Below are positions 24,564 to 33,685 of a stretch of 64,000 nt of DNA, piece by piece (positions within the stretch are counted from its first letter, which is position 1; every line of letters starts with the position of its first letter). Origin of the DNA: an uncultured Acetobacteroides sp. (lineage in GTDB: Bacteria > Bacteroidota > Bacteroidia > Bacteroidales > ZOR0009); NCBI RefSeq assembly GCF_963678165.1, contig NZ_OY782755.1:1364001-1428000 (forward strand), in the 5' to 3' direction. The notes beneath the pieces were generated by a model that searched no databases, was not told the DNA's origin, and saw only the letters and a list, made by a program, of their open reading frames with translations. A program made the translations under genes and the position numbers.

Positions 24564-26927
24564 TTACACCTCTTTGTATATCGATACTAGTCCAACAACC
24601 TCCCCGCTGGCATTCTTTACGGGGTACTTGTCTTTCTCTATGTTTACAACAACGCCATCCTTGAATTTAAACTGACCCCTTTGCTTGATGATTGGCCTTT
24701 GGCTGGCCATAACATCGTTGTCCTCCTGGTCAATTATGGTTGCGACGTCGGTACTGAATAGATCGGTGGCGGTTTTGCCTACGGCATCTTCAATTCGATC
24801 TATCTCGAACAGCCTCTTAGAAGATTCGCTTATTCGGAGGTAACGGCCATGGTTATCCTTAAAGTTGACGTATTCCGACGTACTTCTAAGCAGCGCCTCG
24901 AACATCTGGTTATCGGTGTTGATCTTGTCCATCGCCAGCTTCTGGTCTTCCTGCACGCGGGCCATCTCCTCTTGGGTAGATTGCAACTCCTCTAGGTTCT
25001 GGCGCATCTCCTCTTCGGCAGCGGCCATTTCCTCGGCCTGAAGTTTGGTTTGCTCAAGCAATTTGGCGGTGCGCTCGTTTACGCGGGCTGCCTTAAGGGT
25101 AGAGGCAATGCTCTCGGCAACCTTTTGTACGAAGCTAATCTTGTACTCTTCGAGGGGTTGCAGTGAGGCTAATTCGATTACGCCGTTCACCTCTTTGTCT
25201 ACCATTAGGGGTACTAGGAGGAGACAGCGTGGAGCCGTATCACCCAACCCGGAGGTGATGGTGATATAGTTGTCTGGAATTTCGAGTAGGTAGATGGGCT
25301 CAGCCTCTACGTAGCAGCGGCCAACGAGTCCTTCGCCAACCTCGATGCGGCGATCCATCAGTTTGCGGCGGTTGTAGGCAAAGCAGGCAGTCATATCGAG
25401 GTACTGCGTCTCATTATCGTTTTGCACGAAGAGTCCGCCTTGGTTGATGCCGAGGTACTTCACCAGGTTGCTGATGATCTGATGTGACAGCTCGCCGATG
25501 TCGGCATGGTTGCTGCGCAGGATCTCGGCGAACTTGGCCACCCCTTCGTTAGCCCAGTTGTTGCGCATTTCCTCCTCCTGGCGCTGATGCTCCTGGCTCT
25601 TGCTCTGGCGCAGGCTCTCCTTCATCTCTAGCAGCGCCAGTCCGATATTGTCGTTCTCGCTCTGGAGTTTTAAGTCCTCATCGAAGTTGCCCTTGCCGAT
25701 TTCGTTGGCAAAGTGAACCGCCTCGCCCAAGGAGTCGATCAGGTTATTCACCGATCGGTTGATCTGGCCGATCTCCGTTTGGTCGGAGGTGTCGAGCTTC
25801 TTGGTGTTCCTCACGTCGCCTAGCCCCAGCTTGGTGATGCTATCGTTCATCTTGTTGATGGGGTTGGTGATGCGCTTGGCCATATTGCTGCTCATGAACG
25901 AGCAGATCACCAAGCCAATTATCGATACGATAATGGCCAGGATGGTATCGGTTAGCGCCTTCTTGTAGAGTACGCTGTTCGGAATGGTTAGTCCCATGGC
26001 CCAGGTGGTGTAGTCCTGGTCGGCGTTGACTGGTGCCACAAAGTGCGATACGTCATCGGTTTCAACGTAGTACGATCCTAGGCTCTTATCCTTCTCCGTA
26101 AAGATGGTCTGTAGCGTCTCCTTCAGTTTGGGGTCGGTATCGGCTGCTAGCGGCTTGCCGTAGAGTTCGTCGTTGGTGTTGGTGACCATCTGCTGGTCGT
26201 GCGATATCAGGTAGGCCGATGCCCCTTCGGGAACTGCCGTCTTTTTGGTGATGCGCTGCATCTGATCGAGCGGCATATCTACGGCGGCCGCCCCTACTAC
26301 CTTGCCGTTAAACTCGATGGGGGCGGCAATGGTGGCCACGTAGGCAGCTGGCGACCCGTTGGGGTAGCTGCTGGTATAAGGTTCTGATATTACGGTCTTG
26401 TCGATGGACTCGGCGTGCTGTAGGCACTTGTCGACGCCGCTCTGGTCGAATCCCTGCTTTACCTGGCGGGTTACCCCAGGCCTATCGGCTGTAGAGATGT
26501 AGAGCACATGCCCCTCCGAGCCATCGCCCTGAAGGTATTTGGAGTCTATTGAAAAGTAGGCGGCGTGGTACAGCGTGATGTCGTTGTACTTAGTCAGCCG
26601 CTGGGTAACGCTGGTGAGCAGGCGCGAGATCGAGCTGTCGCGAAGCGACGACCCGCTCTGCAGGATATTGTCCAGCGCTATGGTCAAGGTACGTGCGGTT
26701 CCGATGGTGCGGTAGATGCGCATTTTAGCCCCCGTGGCGTTTACCTGTGCCTGCTGGGTGTAGTACTTTTCGGCGTTTTCCTTGCTGGTTGTCCAGTTCG
26801 TGTACGCAAAGAATGCTCCCGTTACAGCCAATACTGCGCCAAATGTGAATGTCGCATCCCTGAAGATCTTCCCTTGTAACGACTTCTGATTCTTGATGGA
26901 GAAGAAGCCTTTAATAGATTCAAACAT
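24564..26927 (-). CDS. membrane sensor with Cache, HAMP, GAF and PAS domains, no output domain
   Basis: 787 residues. A first membrane helix (about 27-48) precedes a periplasmic double-Cache sensor (about 50-320) with AAYFSIDSKYLQ and AAVDMPLDQM. The second membrane helix (about 327-350) is followed by HAMP (about 350-405), a GAF domain (about 470-620), an acidic coiled coil (EEMAAAEEEMRQNLEELQ) and a PAS domain (about 665-787) that ends the protein. No kinase, GGDEF or chemotaxis signalling domain is present, although the coiled coil resembles the linker of sensor kinases and chemoreceptors. It may signal by protein contacts, or be a truncated relative of a kinase. Single gene with its own promoter at 26956. 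Confidence 0.85.
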   Translation of the reverse strand: MFESIKGFFSIKNQKSLQGKIFRDATFTFGAVLAVTGAFFAYTNWTTSKENAEKYYTQQAQVNATGAKMRIYRTIGTARTLTIALDNILQSGSSLRDSSISRLLTSVTQRLTKYNDITLYHAAYFSIDSKYLQGDGSEGHVLYISTADRPGVTRQVKQGFDQSGVDKCLQHAESIDKTVISEPYTSSYPNGSPAAYVATIAAPIEFNGKVVGAAAVDMPLDQMQRITKKTAVPEGASAYLISHDQQMVTNTNDELYGKPLAADTDPKLKETLQTIFTEKDKSLGSYYVETDDVSHFVAPVNADQDYTTWAMGLTIPNSVLYKKALTDTILAIIVSIIGLVICSFMSSNMAKRITNPINKMNDSITKLGLGDVRNTKKLDTSDQTEIGQINRSVNNLIDSLGEAVHFANEIGKGNFDEDLKLQSENDNIGLALLEMKESLRQSKSQEHQRQEEEMRNNWANEGVAKFAEILRSNHADIGELSHQIISNLVKYLGINQGGLFVQNDNETQYLDMTACFAYNRRKLMDRRIEVGEGLVGRCYVEAEPIYLLEIPDNYITITSGLGDTAPRCLLLVPLMVDKEVNGVIELASLQPLEEYKISFVQKVAESIASTLKAARVNERTAKLLEQTKLQAEEMAAAEEEMRQNLEELQSTQEEMARVQEDQKLAMDKINTDNQMFEALLRSTSEYVNFKDNHGRYLRISESSKRLFEIDRIEDAVGKTATDLFSTDVATIIDQEDNDVMASQRPIIKQRGQFKFKDGVVVNIEKDKYPVKNASGEVVGLVSIYKEV

Positions 26928-26955
26928 AAGTTGCCCTTGAAGTTTATTCTGGTGC

Positions 26956-26963
26956 CAAATGTA
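26956..26963 (-). promoter_or_regulatory. -7 box of the sensor gene
   Basis: TACATTTG on the minus strand, an exact TAnnTTTG match 28 bp before the ATG. The 690 bp from here to 27655 hold no convincing gene: short frames there lack family features, and I see no repeat or strong hairpin. Confidence 0.55.
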
Positions 26964-27655
26964 TTAAACATACATCTTGGGCAAGGCTGCACAGTTGCTT
27001 AGCTCTTGGTATAAATTGTTAAATGATTGTCGGTGATGGATAGGCGCATTGCGATGCCTTGCCGGATGCTGGTGGTACCTGTTTATTTATAAGGGCGTTT
27101 TAGCTTGGGGTGGTGCTTGTTCAACTTATTGCACAGCTAGCCCTCGCTATTCCTGCTGGTGTTCTGTTTAAAATTGGGGCAGATAGCCATTTGCGGGCTG
27201 CGTATTCGTAGCCATATGGGGAGGAAGATTACATCATCTTCAGCTAAAAAAGCCGAATGTGAAGAATACTGTCGCTTTGTTAAATAGTTTGCCGCACTTG
27301 GGGGATAGGGGGATTTCTCCGATTTGGCCTGCATTTAAGCTCCCCTTTGGTTTGTGGAACTTCGATTTTGTGCAGGTTTATGGCTACCGGTGGGGGGGGT
27401 GCTTTGGCGTTAAAGCTTGGCATCGCTTGTATCTGCTCGCTTTAGCCTAGCCTTTAAGGTGTATTTTATGTATTTGCTGCATGGTCGACCTCCAATAGGT
27501 GCTGTTGGGCAAGGAATGGGTGGTTCGGAGGTGTTAGGTAAGGGGGACGGAGGTAGCTGTAAAGGTGCCCCCGCCAAAGCCGTTGCCGAACCTGCTTATT
27601 CCTTCCGTTTTTGCTATATTAGCGGAGTAATGGCTAATTTCAACAGCGGAACAGC

Positions 27656-29650
27656 ATGGATAGAGCAACGTTCGAGCAAGAGTTAAGGGTGGTGGTGGCC
27701 GATGGGCGGCAGAGCGCTGTCCTGCGGCTGTCCAGCATGGTAGGGCTGCTTCGGCCAGCGGTGGCCTCCGATGTTGGCCATGCCCATGCCTGCTTCGGCT
27801 ACTTGGCCGAACTGCTTGAGGAGGATACCCTGCTGGCCGGCCAGGTGGCCACCCTGCTGTTCGATGTGCTGAATGGCTATAGCTCCGAGAAGCTCTTTGC
27901 CGAAAGCGGTATCGTGTCCATCCGCAGCTTCTGGCCCGATTTGCGGGCTAAGCTAAGCCGGAAGCTCCTGCCCGAATACTACCCCGACGATGACGCCCGC
28001 TCGCTGCTGCACCAGGTGTTCAGCCATCGAACCGACTATATATGGCTCGCGGCGCTCTCGCGCGACGACTGGCACCGCTTTATGGCGGTGTTGCGCCTCT
28101 CCGAGGAGCCGCTCCAGCATTCCGGCCTCGAGAGCGCCATCTCCCACTCCCTCATCGTGCTGGCCCAGCGCATCACCGCCATTGCCTACGAGCCCGAGAT
28201 CGACTCGAAGCTCCCCGAACTCGAAAGCATCGACTCCCCTTTTCTGGAGCTGGCGCGGGCCACCAATAAGCTGGTAAAGGCCCGGCGTACCCCATCGGCA
28301 GCGCACGAGGTGAAGCGCTACCAGGAGGCCATCCTCAGCCATCTGGCGAAGTGCCGTAAGCTCATCGAGCATATCTACGCGAATAAGGACCGCTACGGCG
28401 TTAGCATGCACTTCATCTACTTGATTAAGCGGTTCGAGCAGCAGGTGGAGCGCTACGCCATGCTCTTTGCCGTAGTCGGGTCGCCCGATCGTAGGGGGGC
28501 GGCTGATGGCATCCGGCAGCTGGTGGTGCACCTGGTGCGCGTGGAGAAGCAGCGCAACAGCATCAGCCGTCACCTGCATACCAGCACGCGGCTCCTCCTT
28601 TATAAGATTGCGGTGAACACCTCCAAGACGGGCGAGCACTACAAGGTGGCCAACCTCAAGGAGTACATCGTGATGCTTAAGGCGGCCCTAGGGGGGGGGC
28701 TGGTCGTAGCCCTTTTGGCCTGCCTTAAGCTAGGCGTATCGTACCTGCCGTTATCCCCTTTAGGTACGGCTGTTGGGTATAGCCTTAACTATGCGATGGG
28801 GTTTGTGGCCATATACATGCTGCGCTTCACCCTAGCCACCAAGCAGCCTGCCATGACGGCCTCCACCATTGCCAAAACCCTTGCCAGCGGTGACTCTCGG
28901 CAGATGATTACCCCTGATACCTTACTGCTGACTCGGCAGATCGTCCGAAGCCAGTTCGTCTCGCTGATGGGGAATGTGGCCGCATCGCTACCCTTCGCCT
29001 GGCTGCTGGCCACCCTCTTTACCTATATCGGCGGAGGCCATGTCGTAGATGCCCCCAAGAGCGCTACCCTTTTGGCCGATATTAGCCCGTGGACAAGCCT
29101 GTCGCTCTTCTATGCGGCCATTGCGGGGGTATACCTCATGCTTTCGGGGTTGATTGCCGGATACTACGACAACCTGATTCTTCACAACAGCTTCTGCCAG
29201 CGGGTTGAGTCGCACAAGGGGTTAGGGCGGTTGCTCGGTCGGCGACGCCAGAATGGCCTGTCCGTATACCTATCGGGCAACATGGGGAACCTCGCCGGGA
29301 ACGTAGCGCTAGGCCTATTCCTTGGCGCCACCTCTACCATCGGGCACTTCGTTGGGCTTCCGCTCGATATCCGGCACGTCACCTTTTCGGCGGCCAACTT
29401 TGGCATTGCCCTAGCCGATAGCCCGGCGATGCCGTCGTTGGGGATGGTGGTCGAGGTGGCCGTAGGCATCTTTGGCATTGGGTTGATGAATGTGGTGGTT
29501 AGCTTTGGCCTATCCATAGCCGTTGCCCTCTACTCGCACGGTGCAAATCCATCCGACTACCTGAGGCTGATAAGGGTGCTGGTGGCCGATTTCGTTAGGG
29601 CACCCCACCAGTACATCCTGCCGCTGAGGAGTAGGAAGCGGAGGCACTAG
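27656..29650 (+). CDS. Gcr-family membrane protein (so-called site-specific recombinase)
   Basis: 664 residues. The amino half (1-340) is helical and cytoplasmic (LFDVLNGYSSEKLFAESG, RTDYIWLAALSRDDWHRF), and the second half contains about six to seven membrane helices (for example at 345-365, 375-395, 440-465, 480-505, 545-570, 595-635). This pattern matches the Pfam SpecificRecomb family, named after gonococcal Gcr. With so many membrane segments and no recombinase catalytic motif, the recombinase label is doubtful. The function is unknown. The stop TAG overlaps the stop of the convergent CDF gene in CTAG. Confidence 0.82.
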   Translation: MDRATFEQELRVVVADGRQSAVLRLSSMVGLLRPAVASDVGHAHACFGYLAELLEEDTLLAGQVATLLFDVLNGYSSEKLFAESGIVSIRSFWPDLRAKLSRKLLPEYYPDDDARSLLHQVFSHRTDYIWLAALSRDDWHRFMAVLRLSEEPLQHSGLESAISHSLIVLAQRITAIAYEPEIDSKLPELESIDSPFLELARATNKLVKARRTPSAAHEVKRYQEAILSHLAKCRKLIEHIYANKDRYGVSMHFIYLIKRFEQQVERYAMLFAVVGSPDRRGAADGIRQLVVHLVRVEKQRNSISRHLHTSTRLLLYKIAVNTSKTGEHYKVANLKEYIVMLKAALGGGLVVALLACLKLGVSYLPLSPLGTAVGYSLNYAMGFVAIYMLRFTLATKQPAMTASTIAKTLASGDSRQMITPDTLLLTRQIVRSQFVSLMGNVAASLPFAWLLATLFTYIGGGHVVDAPKSATLLADISPWTSLSLFYAAIAGVYLMLSGLIAGYYDNLILHNSFCQRVESHKGLGRLLGRRRQNGLSVYLSGNMGNLAGNVALGLFLGATSTIGHFVGLPLDIRHVTFSAANFGIALADSPAMPSLGMVVEVAVGIFGIGLMNVVVSFGLSIAVALYSHGANPSDYLRLIRVLVADFVRAPHQYILPLRSRKRRH

Positions 29651-30657
29651 CTATGGCTGCAGCTTGGGCTATCTCCAATATGGCGCTTAACGCTGGCAAC
29701 GTTATCGGCGTTCCACTTCACTCGATGGCAAAGCGGCGCTACCCGATGAGTGCAATCCTTAACCTCGCATATCGAGCAGGCCGATAGGTGGCAGTCCTCC
29801 ACGTGCACGCTCATCTCGATGTTCCTCCCGAACTTCTCCACTATAAAACCTTCTAGCTGGCTGGCCTCAAGGTGAGCCTCCTTTACGGTGATGTACCAGG
29901 GCACCGTCAGGTGGCAGTCGATGTGGTACACGGCTCCATACTTAACGATTCTGAAGTTGTGCAGGTCGATCCAATGTGCCCTGCGATTCCTGTTCAGCTG
30001 CTCCACCACATCGGCGATGAGCTTCATGTCGGCCTCGTCCATGATTCCCGCAAGGGCATGCCGCACAATCTTTACCCCTTGGTAGATGATTAGGGAGGCA
30101 AATACCATAGCCGTAACTGCATCGAGCCAACCCTTTCCTGTAATCTCCAGGATGATTAACCCAACGATGATGCCTAGGGTGGTGTAGGTATCCGATTGCA
30201 GATGCCTGCCGCTGGCAACAAGAGCCAACGAGCTGGTCTTCCGTCCTTGGCGGATGGCCATGTAGCCGACCCCGTAGTTTACGATGGCCGAGAAGAGCAC
30301 CAGGTAGATACCGTAGTCGAGCTTAGCCAGCGGGGTGGGCGATATCAGTGCGAGTATCGATTTGTAGATGATGAGGGCTCCAGCAATGGCGATAAGCGCC
30401 CCCTCGAAGCCCGCCGACACAAACTCCACCTTACCGTGCCCGTAGGGGTGATTCCTATCTTTAGGAACAGCCGAAAGGTAGAGGCTGTATAGCCCAACAA
30501 ATCCACCAACCATGTTCACAATGCTCTCCATGGCGTCGGTAAAGATGGCTACCGATCCGGTGATGTACCACGCCACCGTTTTAACGGCAAAGAGCGCCAC
30601 CGCTACCGTGGCAACTATTTTCTGATAGTTAATGTTCTGTTGGGCATTGCTTACCAT
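29647..30657 (-). CDS. cation diffusion facilitator (CDF) metal exporter
   Basis: 336 residues, with six membrane helices in the first 200 and a cytoplasmic ferredoxin-like domain after. Metal-site positions are unusual in the second helix: TDAMESIVN carries Asp, Glu and Asn where SDxxHSxxD is common. The fifth helix has the regular HxxxD (SGRHLQSD). HPYGHGKVEF in the loop is typical. The tail is rich in Cys and His (CHLSACSICEVKDC). CDF proteins export zinc, iron, manganese or similar ions using protons; the altered site prevents naming the metal. Convergent with and overlapping the Gcr-family gene by four bases. Confidence 0.9.
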   Translation of the reverse strand: MVSNAQQNINYQKIVATVAVALFAVKTVAWYITGSVAIFTDAMESIVNMVGGFVGLYSLYLSAVPKDRNHPYGHGKVEFVSAGFEGALIAIAGALIIYKSILALISPTPLAKLDYGIYLVLFSAIVNYGVGYMAIRQGRKTSSLALVASGRHLQSDTYTTLGIIVGLIILEITGKGWLDAVTAMVFASLIIYQGVKIVRHALAGIMDEADMKLIADVVEQLNRNRRAHWIDLHNFRIVKYGAVYHIDCHLTVPWYITVKEAHLEASQLEGFIVEKFGRNIEMSVHVEDCHLSACSICEVKDCTHRVAPLCHRVKWNADNVASVKRHIGDSPSCSHS

Positions 30658-30803
30658 GATGGCTTTTTGGTAAAGATAGGGTGACTTCCCAATTTTATCA
30701 ACTGGCGCTATTCGGTGCTGGTGATGCCGATAGGGGAGGACGGTTTGATCGCCGTAAAGCTAAGTGTGAAATTAAAAGTATAAAAGCTTAATAGCAGTAC
30801 GTT

Positions 30804-30895
30804 ATCTCCTCCTTGGGAGGGGCGGGGTGGGCTAATAATGTTGATTTACCGAGCAAAACCTACCGTTTACCCTTCTGCCTAAGAGGAAGGACTGC
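30804..30895. repeat. degenerate copy of the GC-rich inverted-repeat element
   Basis: One clear arm, TCTCCTCCTTGGGAGGGG followed by CGGGGTGGG, matches the arms at 4424 and 4542; a worn opposite arm ends near 30895 (CCCTTCTGCCTAAGAGG). It sits in the 447-bp gap before the amylase gene, where nothing else was recognised. Confidence 0.55.
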
Positions 30896-31104
30896 TGGCA
30901 TTGATTATGCATTGGAGAATTTGGGGAAACTCCTTAGCATGGAGGCTATGGGGACGCCTCCTCTCCTTTAATGTTGCAATTCGGTTGTTGAAATAGGCAC
31001 AATTGCATTATGCATCGTACCCAAATTTACCTGTTTTATTTGACGGCTAAACCTCCGACATTTGGGCATGAATTATCTTATCCGATAAATAATCTTGCAG
31101 AAGC

Positions 31105-32949
31105 ATGAAACGAATAACCTTACCTTGTGCACTATTGCTGGTTGCGCTGGCACAGCAATCGGTGGCGAAGAGGCCAAGCCAAACCGTAGAGTTTGTCCCT
31201 CAGTGGGCAAAGAGCGCGGTGTGGTACCAGATTTTCCCCGAGCGCTTCCGGAATGGCGACCCAACCAACGATCCAACCGTGAACGACATTAAGGGTGCCG
31301 ACCCCGCCGATCCTCCTAAGCAATGGCAGGTGCACCCTTGGGGTAGCGATTGGTACGAGCGCCAGCCCTACGAGAAAGCTAATGGAGAACCCGAGCTATG
31401 GAAGCACATGCTCCGTCGCCGCTACGGGGGCGACCTTCAGGGGGTCATCGAAAAGCTCGACTACATAAAGGGTATGGGCTTTAACGCCATCTATCTTAAC
31501 CCGATATTCGACTCCCCTTCGGCGCACAAGTACGACGGTGCCAGCTACCACCATGTCGATCCAAACTTCGGTCCAGATCCTGTTGGCGATAGGGCGTTAA
31601 TGGCAACCGAGAATCCGCTAAAGCCCGCTACCTGGGTGTGGACAAAGGCCGACCTGCTGACACTAAAGCTCATCAAAGAGGCGCACAACAGGGGCATCCG
31701 CGTTATCTTCGATGGGGTATTTAACCATTTAGGGGCAAATAGCTTCGCGTTCCGCGATCTGAAGAAGAACCAGCAGCACTCTCCGTATAGGGATTGGTTT
31801 ACCGTTAAGTCGTATGATGATAGCGTTAAGGGAACCAAGTTCGACTACGAGGGGTGGTTTGGCGTTAAGTCGCTTCCCGAGCTGCGCGAGGATGCGAATG
31901 GTATTGTTGATGGTCCCAAGCAGTACATCTTTGCCGCAACCCAGCGCTGGATGAATCCGAAGGGCATGGGTACCAAGTACGGCATTGACGGCTGGCGCCT
32001 CGACGTTGCCTACTGCATAGGTCATCCCTTCTGGAAGCAGTGGCGCAAGCACGTTCGCTCCATCAACCCCCAAGCCTATATGACCGCCGAGATTGTCGAA
32101 GCTCCCGAAAAGGTAAAGCCTTACCTCCTGGGCGATGAGTTCGATGCCGAGATGAACTACAACTTTGCCTTTACCTGTGCCGAGTTCTTCATCAACCCCG
32201 ACTCCATGCGCATCAGCGCCTCCAAGTTCGATAGAAAGTTGCGCGATTTAAGGGAGTACTACCCTCAGGGTGTTGCCTACGTGGTGCAGAACCTCTTTGG
32301 CAGCCACGACGCCAACCGAATTGGGTCTCACATTGTAAACCGTGGCATCTGCAACTACCGCAACTGGGGCACATACTTTGGCAAGTCGCAGGCGGCAAAC
32401 AATCCGAAGTATAGCGTTCGTAAGCCTAACGCCGAGGAGCTGCAGTTGCAAAAGCTCGTTGCAATTATGCAGATGACCTATGTTGGTGCTCCAATGGTGT
32501 ACTACGGCGATGAGGTTGGTATGTGGGGCGGCAACGATCCCGACTGCCGCAAGCCTATGGTTTGGGACGATATTACCTACGCCGATGAGGTTTACAACGT
32601 CGATGGCTCCAAGCGCACCCCCGATAGGGTAGAGGTGAACAGGGAGTTGCAGGCGCACTACAAGAAGCTCATCGGAATACGCAACGCGAACCCAGCCCTA
32701 CAGCTGGGCACCTTTAAAACCCTCATTGCCGACGATGCTAAGGACGTTTACGTCTTTGAGCGCGAGTACAAGGGACGCAAGCTAATAGTGGCTCTTAACA
32801 ACTCCGTTAAGGAGCAGGTGGTTACCCTTGCAGGGGTAACAGGCCAATCGATGAGCGATCTGCTTAACGGGAAAACCTACAGCGCTGTAAAGGGTAACCT
32901 TACGCTTACCGTTTCTCCTAAGTGGGCTGATATCGTAAGGGTGCGCTAG
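31105..32949 (+). CDS. secreted alpha-amylase family (GH13) glycosidase
   Basis: 614 residues. A signal peptide (about 1-20, ending SVAKR) exports it to periplasm or beyond. The barrel begins at SAVWYQIFPERF and carries the GH13 regions: VIFDGVFNH, GWRLDVAYCIGH with the nucleophile Asp, MTAEIVEAPEK with the acid/base Glu, and FGSHDANRIGSH with the stabilising Asp. The sequence style is close to cyclomaltodextrinase or neopullulanase types, with a final beta domain (about 530-614). It should hydrolyse alpha-1,4 glucans or their oligomers. Stand-alone gene rather than part of a sus-like locus, with a terminator directly after it. Confidence 0.92.
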   Translation: MKRITLPCALLLVALAQQSVAKRPSQTVEFVPQWAKSAVWYQIFPERFRNGDPTNDPTVNDIKGADPADPPKQWQVHPWGSDWYERQPYEKANGEPELWKHMLRRRYGGDLQGVIEKLDYIKGMGFNAIYLNPIFDSPSAHKYDGASYHHVDPNFGPDPVGDRALMATENPLKPATWVWTKADLLTLKLIKEAHNRGIRVIFDGVFNHLGANSFAFRDLKKNQQHSPYRDWFTVKSYDDSVKGTKFDYEGWFGVKSLPELREDANGIVDGPKQYIFAATQRWMNPKGMGTKYGIDGWRLDVAYCIGHPFWKQWRKHVRSINPQAYMTAEIVEAPEKVKPYLLGDEFDAEMNYNFAFTCAEFFINPDSMRISASKFDRKLRDLREYYPQGVAYVVQNLFGSHDANRIGSHIVNRGICNYRNWGTYFGKSQAANNPKYSVRKPNAEELQLQKLVAIMQMTYVGAPMVYYGDEVGMWGGNDPDCRKPMVWDDITYADEVYNVDGSKRTPDRVEVNRELQAHYKKLIGIRNANPALQLGTFKTLIADDAKDVYVFEREYKGRKLIVALNNSVKEQVVTLAGVTGQSMSDLLNGKTYSAVKGNLTLTVSPKWADIVRVR

Positions 32950-32972
32950 GATATTCTTACTCATATTATGGT

Positions 32973-33003
32973 AAACCGCTAGATGATTTCTAGCGGTTTT
33001 TTT
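32973..33003 (+). terminator. terminator of the amylase gene
   Basis: AAACCGCTAGA, four-base loop region, complement, then seven T. Confidence 0.92.
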
Positions 33004-33036
33004 ATGCCTGATGATTTATCGTAAGACTAAATTTTA

Positions 33037-33062
33037 TACCTTCGTTTCGGGATTTTACGAAA
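33037..33062 (+). promoter_or_regulatory. arsR promoter with ArsR operator 1
   Basis: TACCTTCG (33037-33044), one base off the -7 consensus, runs directly into the imperfect palindrome TTTCGGGATTTTACGAAA (33045-33062), which covers the expected transcription start four bases before the ATG. It shares TTCGGGA and CGAA halves with the sites at 33397 and 34838. Confidence 0.72.
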
Positions 33063-33066
33063 TACA

Positions 33067-33375
33067 ATGGCAAAAAAGGAGAAATACTACACCGAAAAGC
33101 AGGAGAAGTTGGCACGATACGGTAAGGCTTTATCGCATCCCGTGCGAATTTTCATCCTCGACTACCTAGCCAACAACCTCGACAGGTGTTGCTATAGCGG
33201 TGATATGGTAGAAAATCTTCCGATTGCCCGTTCGACGCTCTCCGAGCATCTTAAGGAACTTAAGAATGCGGGGCTAATTCAGGGCGAGATAAATCCACCG
33301 TACATAAAGTACTGTATAAATAGGCAGAATTGGGAGGAGGCTAAGCTTCTTTATGCCGAATTCTTTAAGCGATAG
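33067..33375 (+). CDS. arsR: ArsR family repressor
   Basis: 102 residues with a winged helix-turn-helix: ALSHPVRIFILDYLANN, then RSTLSEHLKELKNAGLI as recognition helix and a short wing. A Cys-Cys pair in LDRCCYSGD lies where ArsR-type proteins bind trivalent arsenic or antimony, supporting metalloid sensing. It heads the arsenical operon and probably represses it and itself through the three operators of this locus. Confidence 0.92.
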   Translation: MAKKEKYYTEKQEKLARYGKALSHPVRIFILDYLANNLDRCCYSGDMVENLPIARSTLSEHLKELKNAGLIQGEINPPYIKYCINRQNWEEAKLLYAEFFKR

Positions 33376-33396
33376 CACATTTTTTTAAACAAACAG

Positions 33397-33412
33397 TTCG
33401 GGAATTCCCGAA
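33397..33412 (+). promoter_or_regulatory. ArsR operator 2, perfect palindrome
   Basis: TTCGGGAATTCCCGAA is a perfect 16-bp palindrome between arsR and the thioredoxin-like gene, 16 bp before the latter's ATG. Confidence 0.75.
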
Positions 33413-33427
33413 ATAAAACAGCTTACT

Positions 33428-33664
33428 ATGGATATAAAAGTATTAGGTCCAGGGTGTACAAGGTGCAAGAACCTAGAGAAGATTGTTTACGATGCCGTAG
33501 CCGAACTAGGCGTGAATGCCACCATCACTAAGGTTAGCGATGTTGTTGAGATTATGAAGTATGGGGTTATGGCTACTCCTGCTCTTGTGGTTAACGAAAA
33601 TGTAGAGATTAAGGGGCGCGTACCATCCAAGGATGAGGTTAAAGAGGTGCTCGCTAAGTATTAA
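33428..33664 (+). CDS. small redox-active disulfide (thioredoxin-like) protein, ArsE-like
   Basis: 78 residues with a glutaredoxin-sized fold: DIKVLGPGCTRCKNLEKIV holds the CxxC active site (Cys10, Cys13) and YGVMATPALVVNE the cis-proline loop. Small proteins of this type stand beside arsenic genes in Bacteroidota and correspond in position to ArsE of ArsEFG operons. It probably supplies reducing power for arsenical reduction. Directly preceded by operator 2. Confidence 0.85.
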   Translation: MDIKVLGPGCTRCKNLEKIVYDAVAELGVNATITKVSDVVEIMKYGVMATPALVVNENVEIKGRVPSKDEVKEVLAKY

Positions 33665-33685
33665 TTTATAGAATAGGTCGAATTT

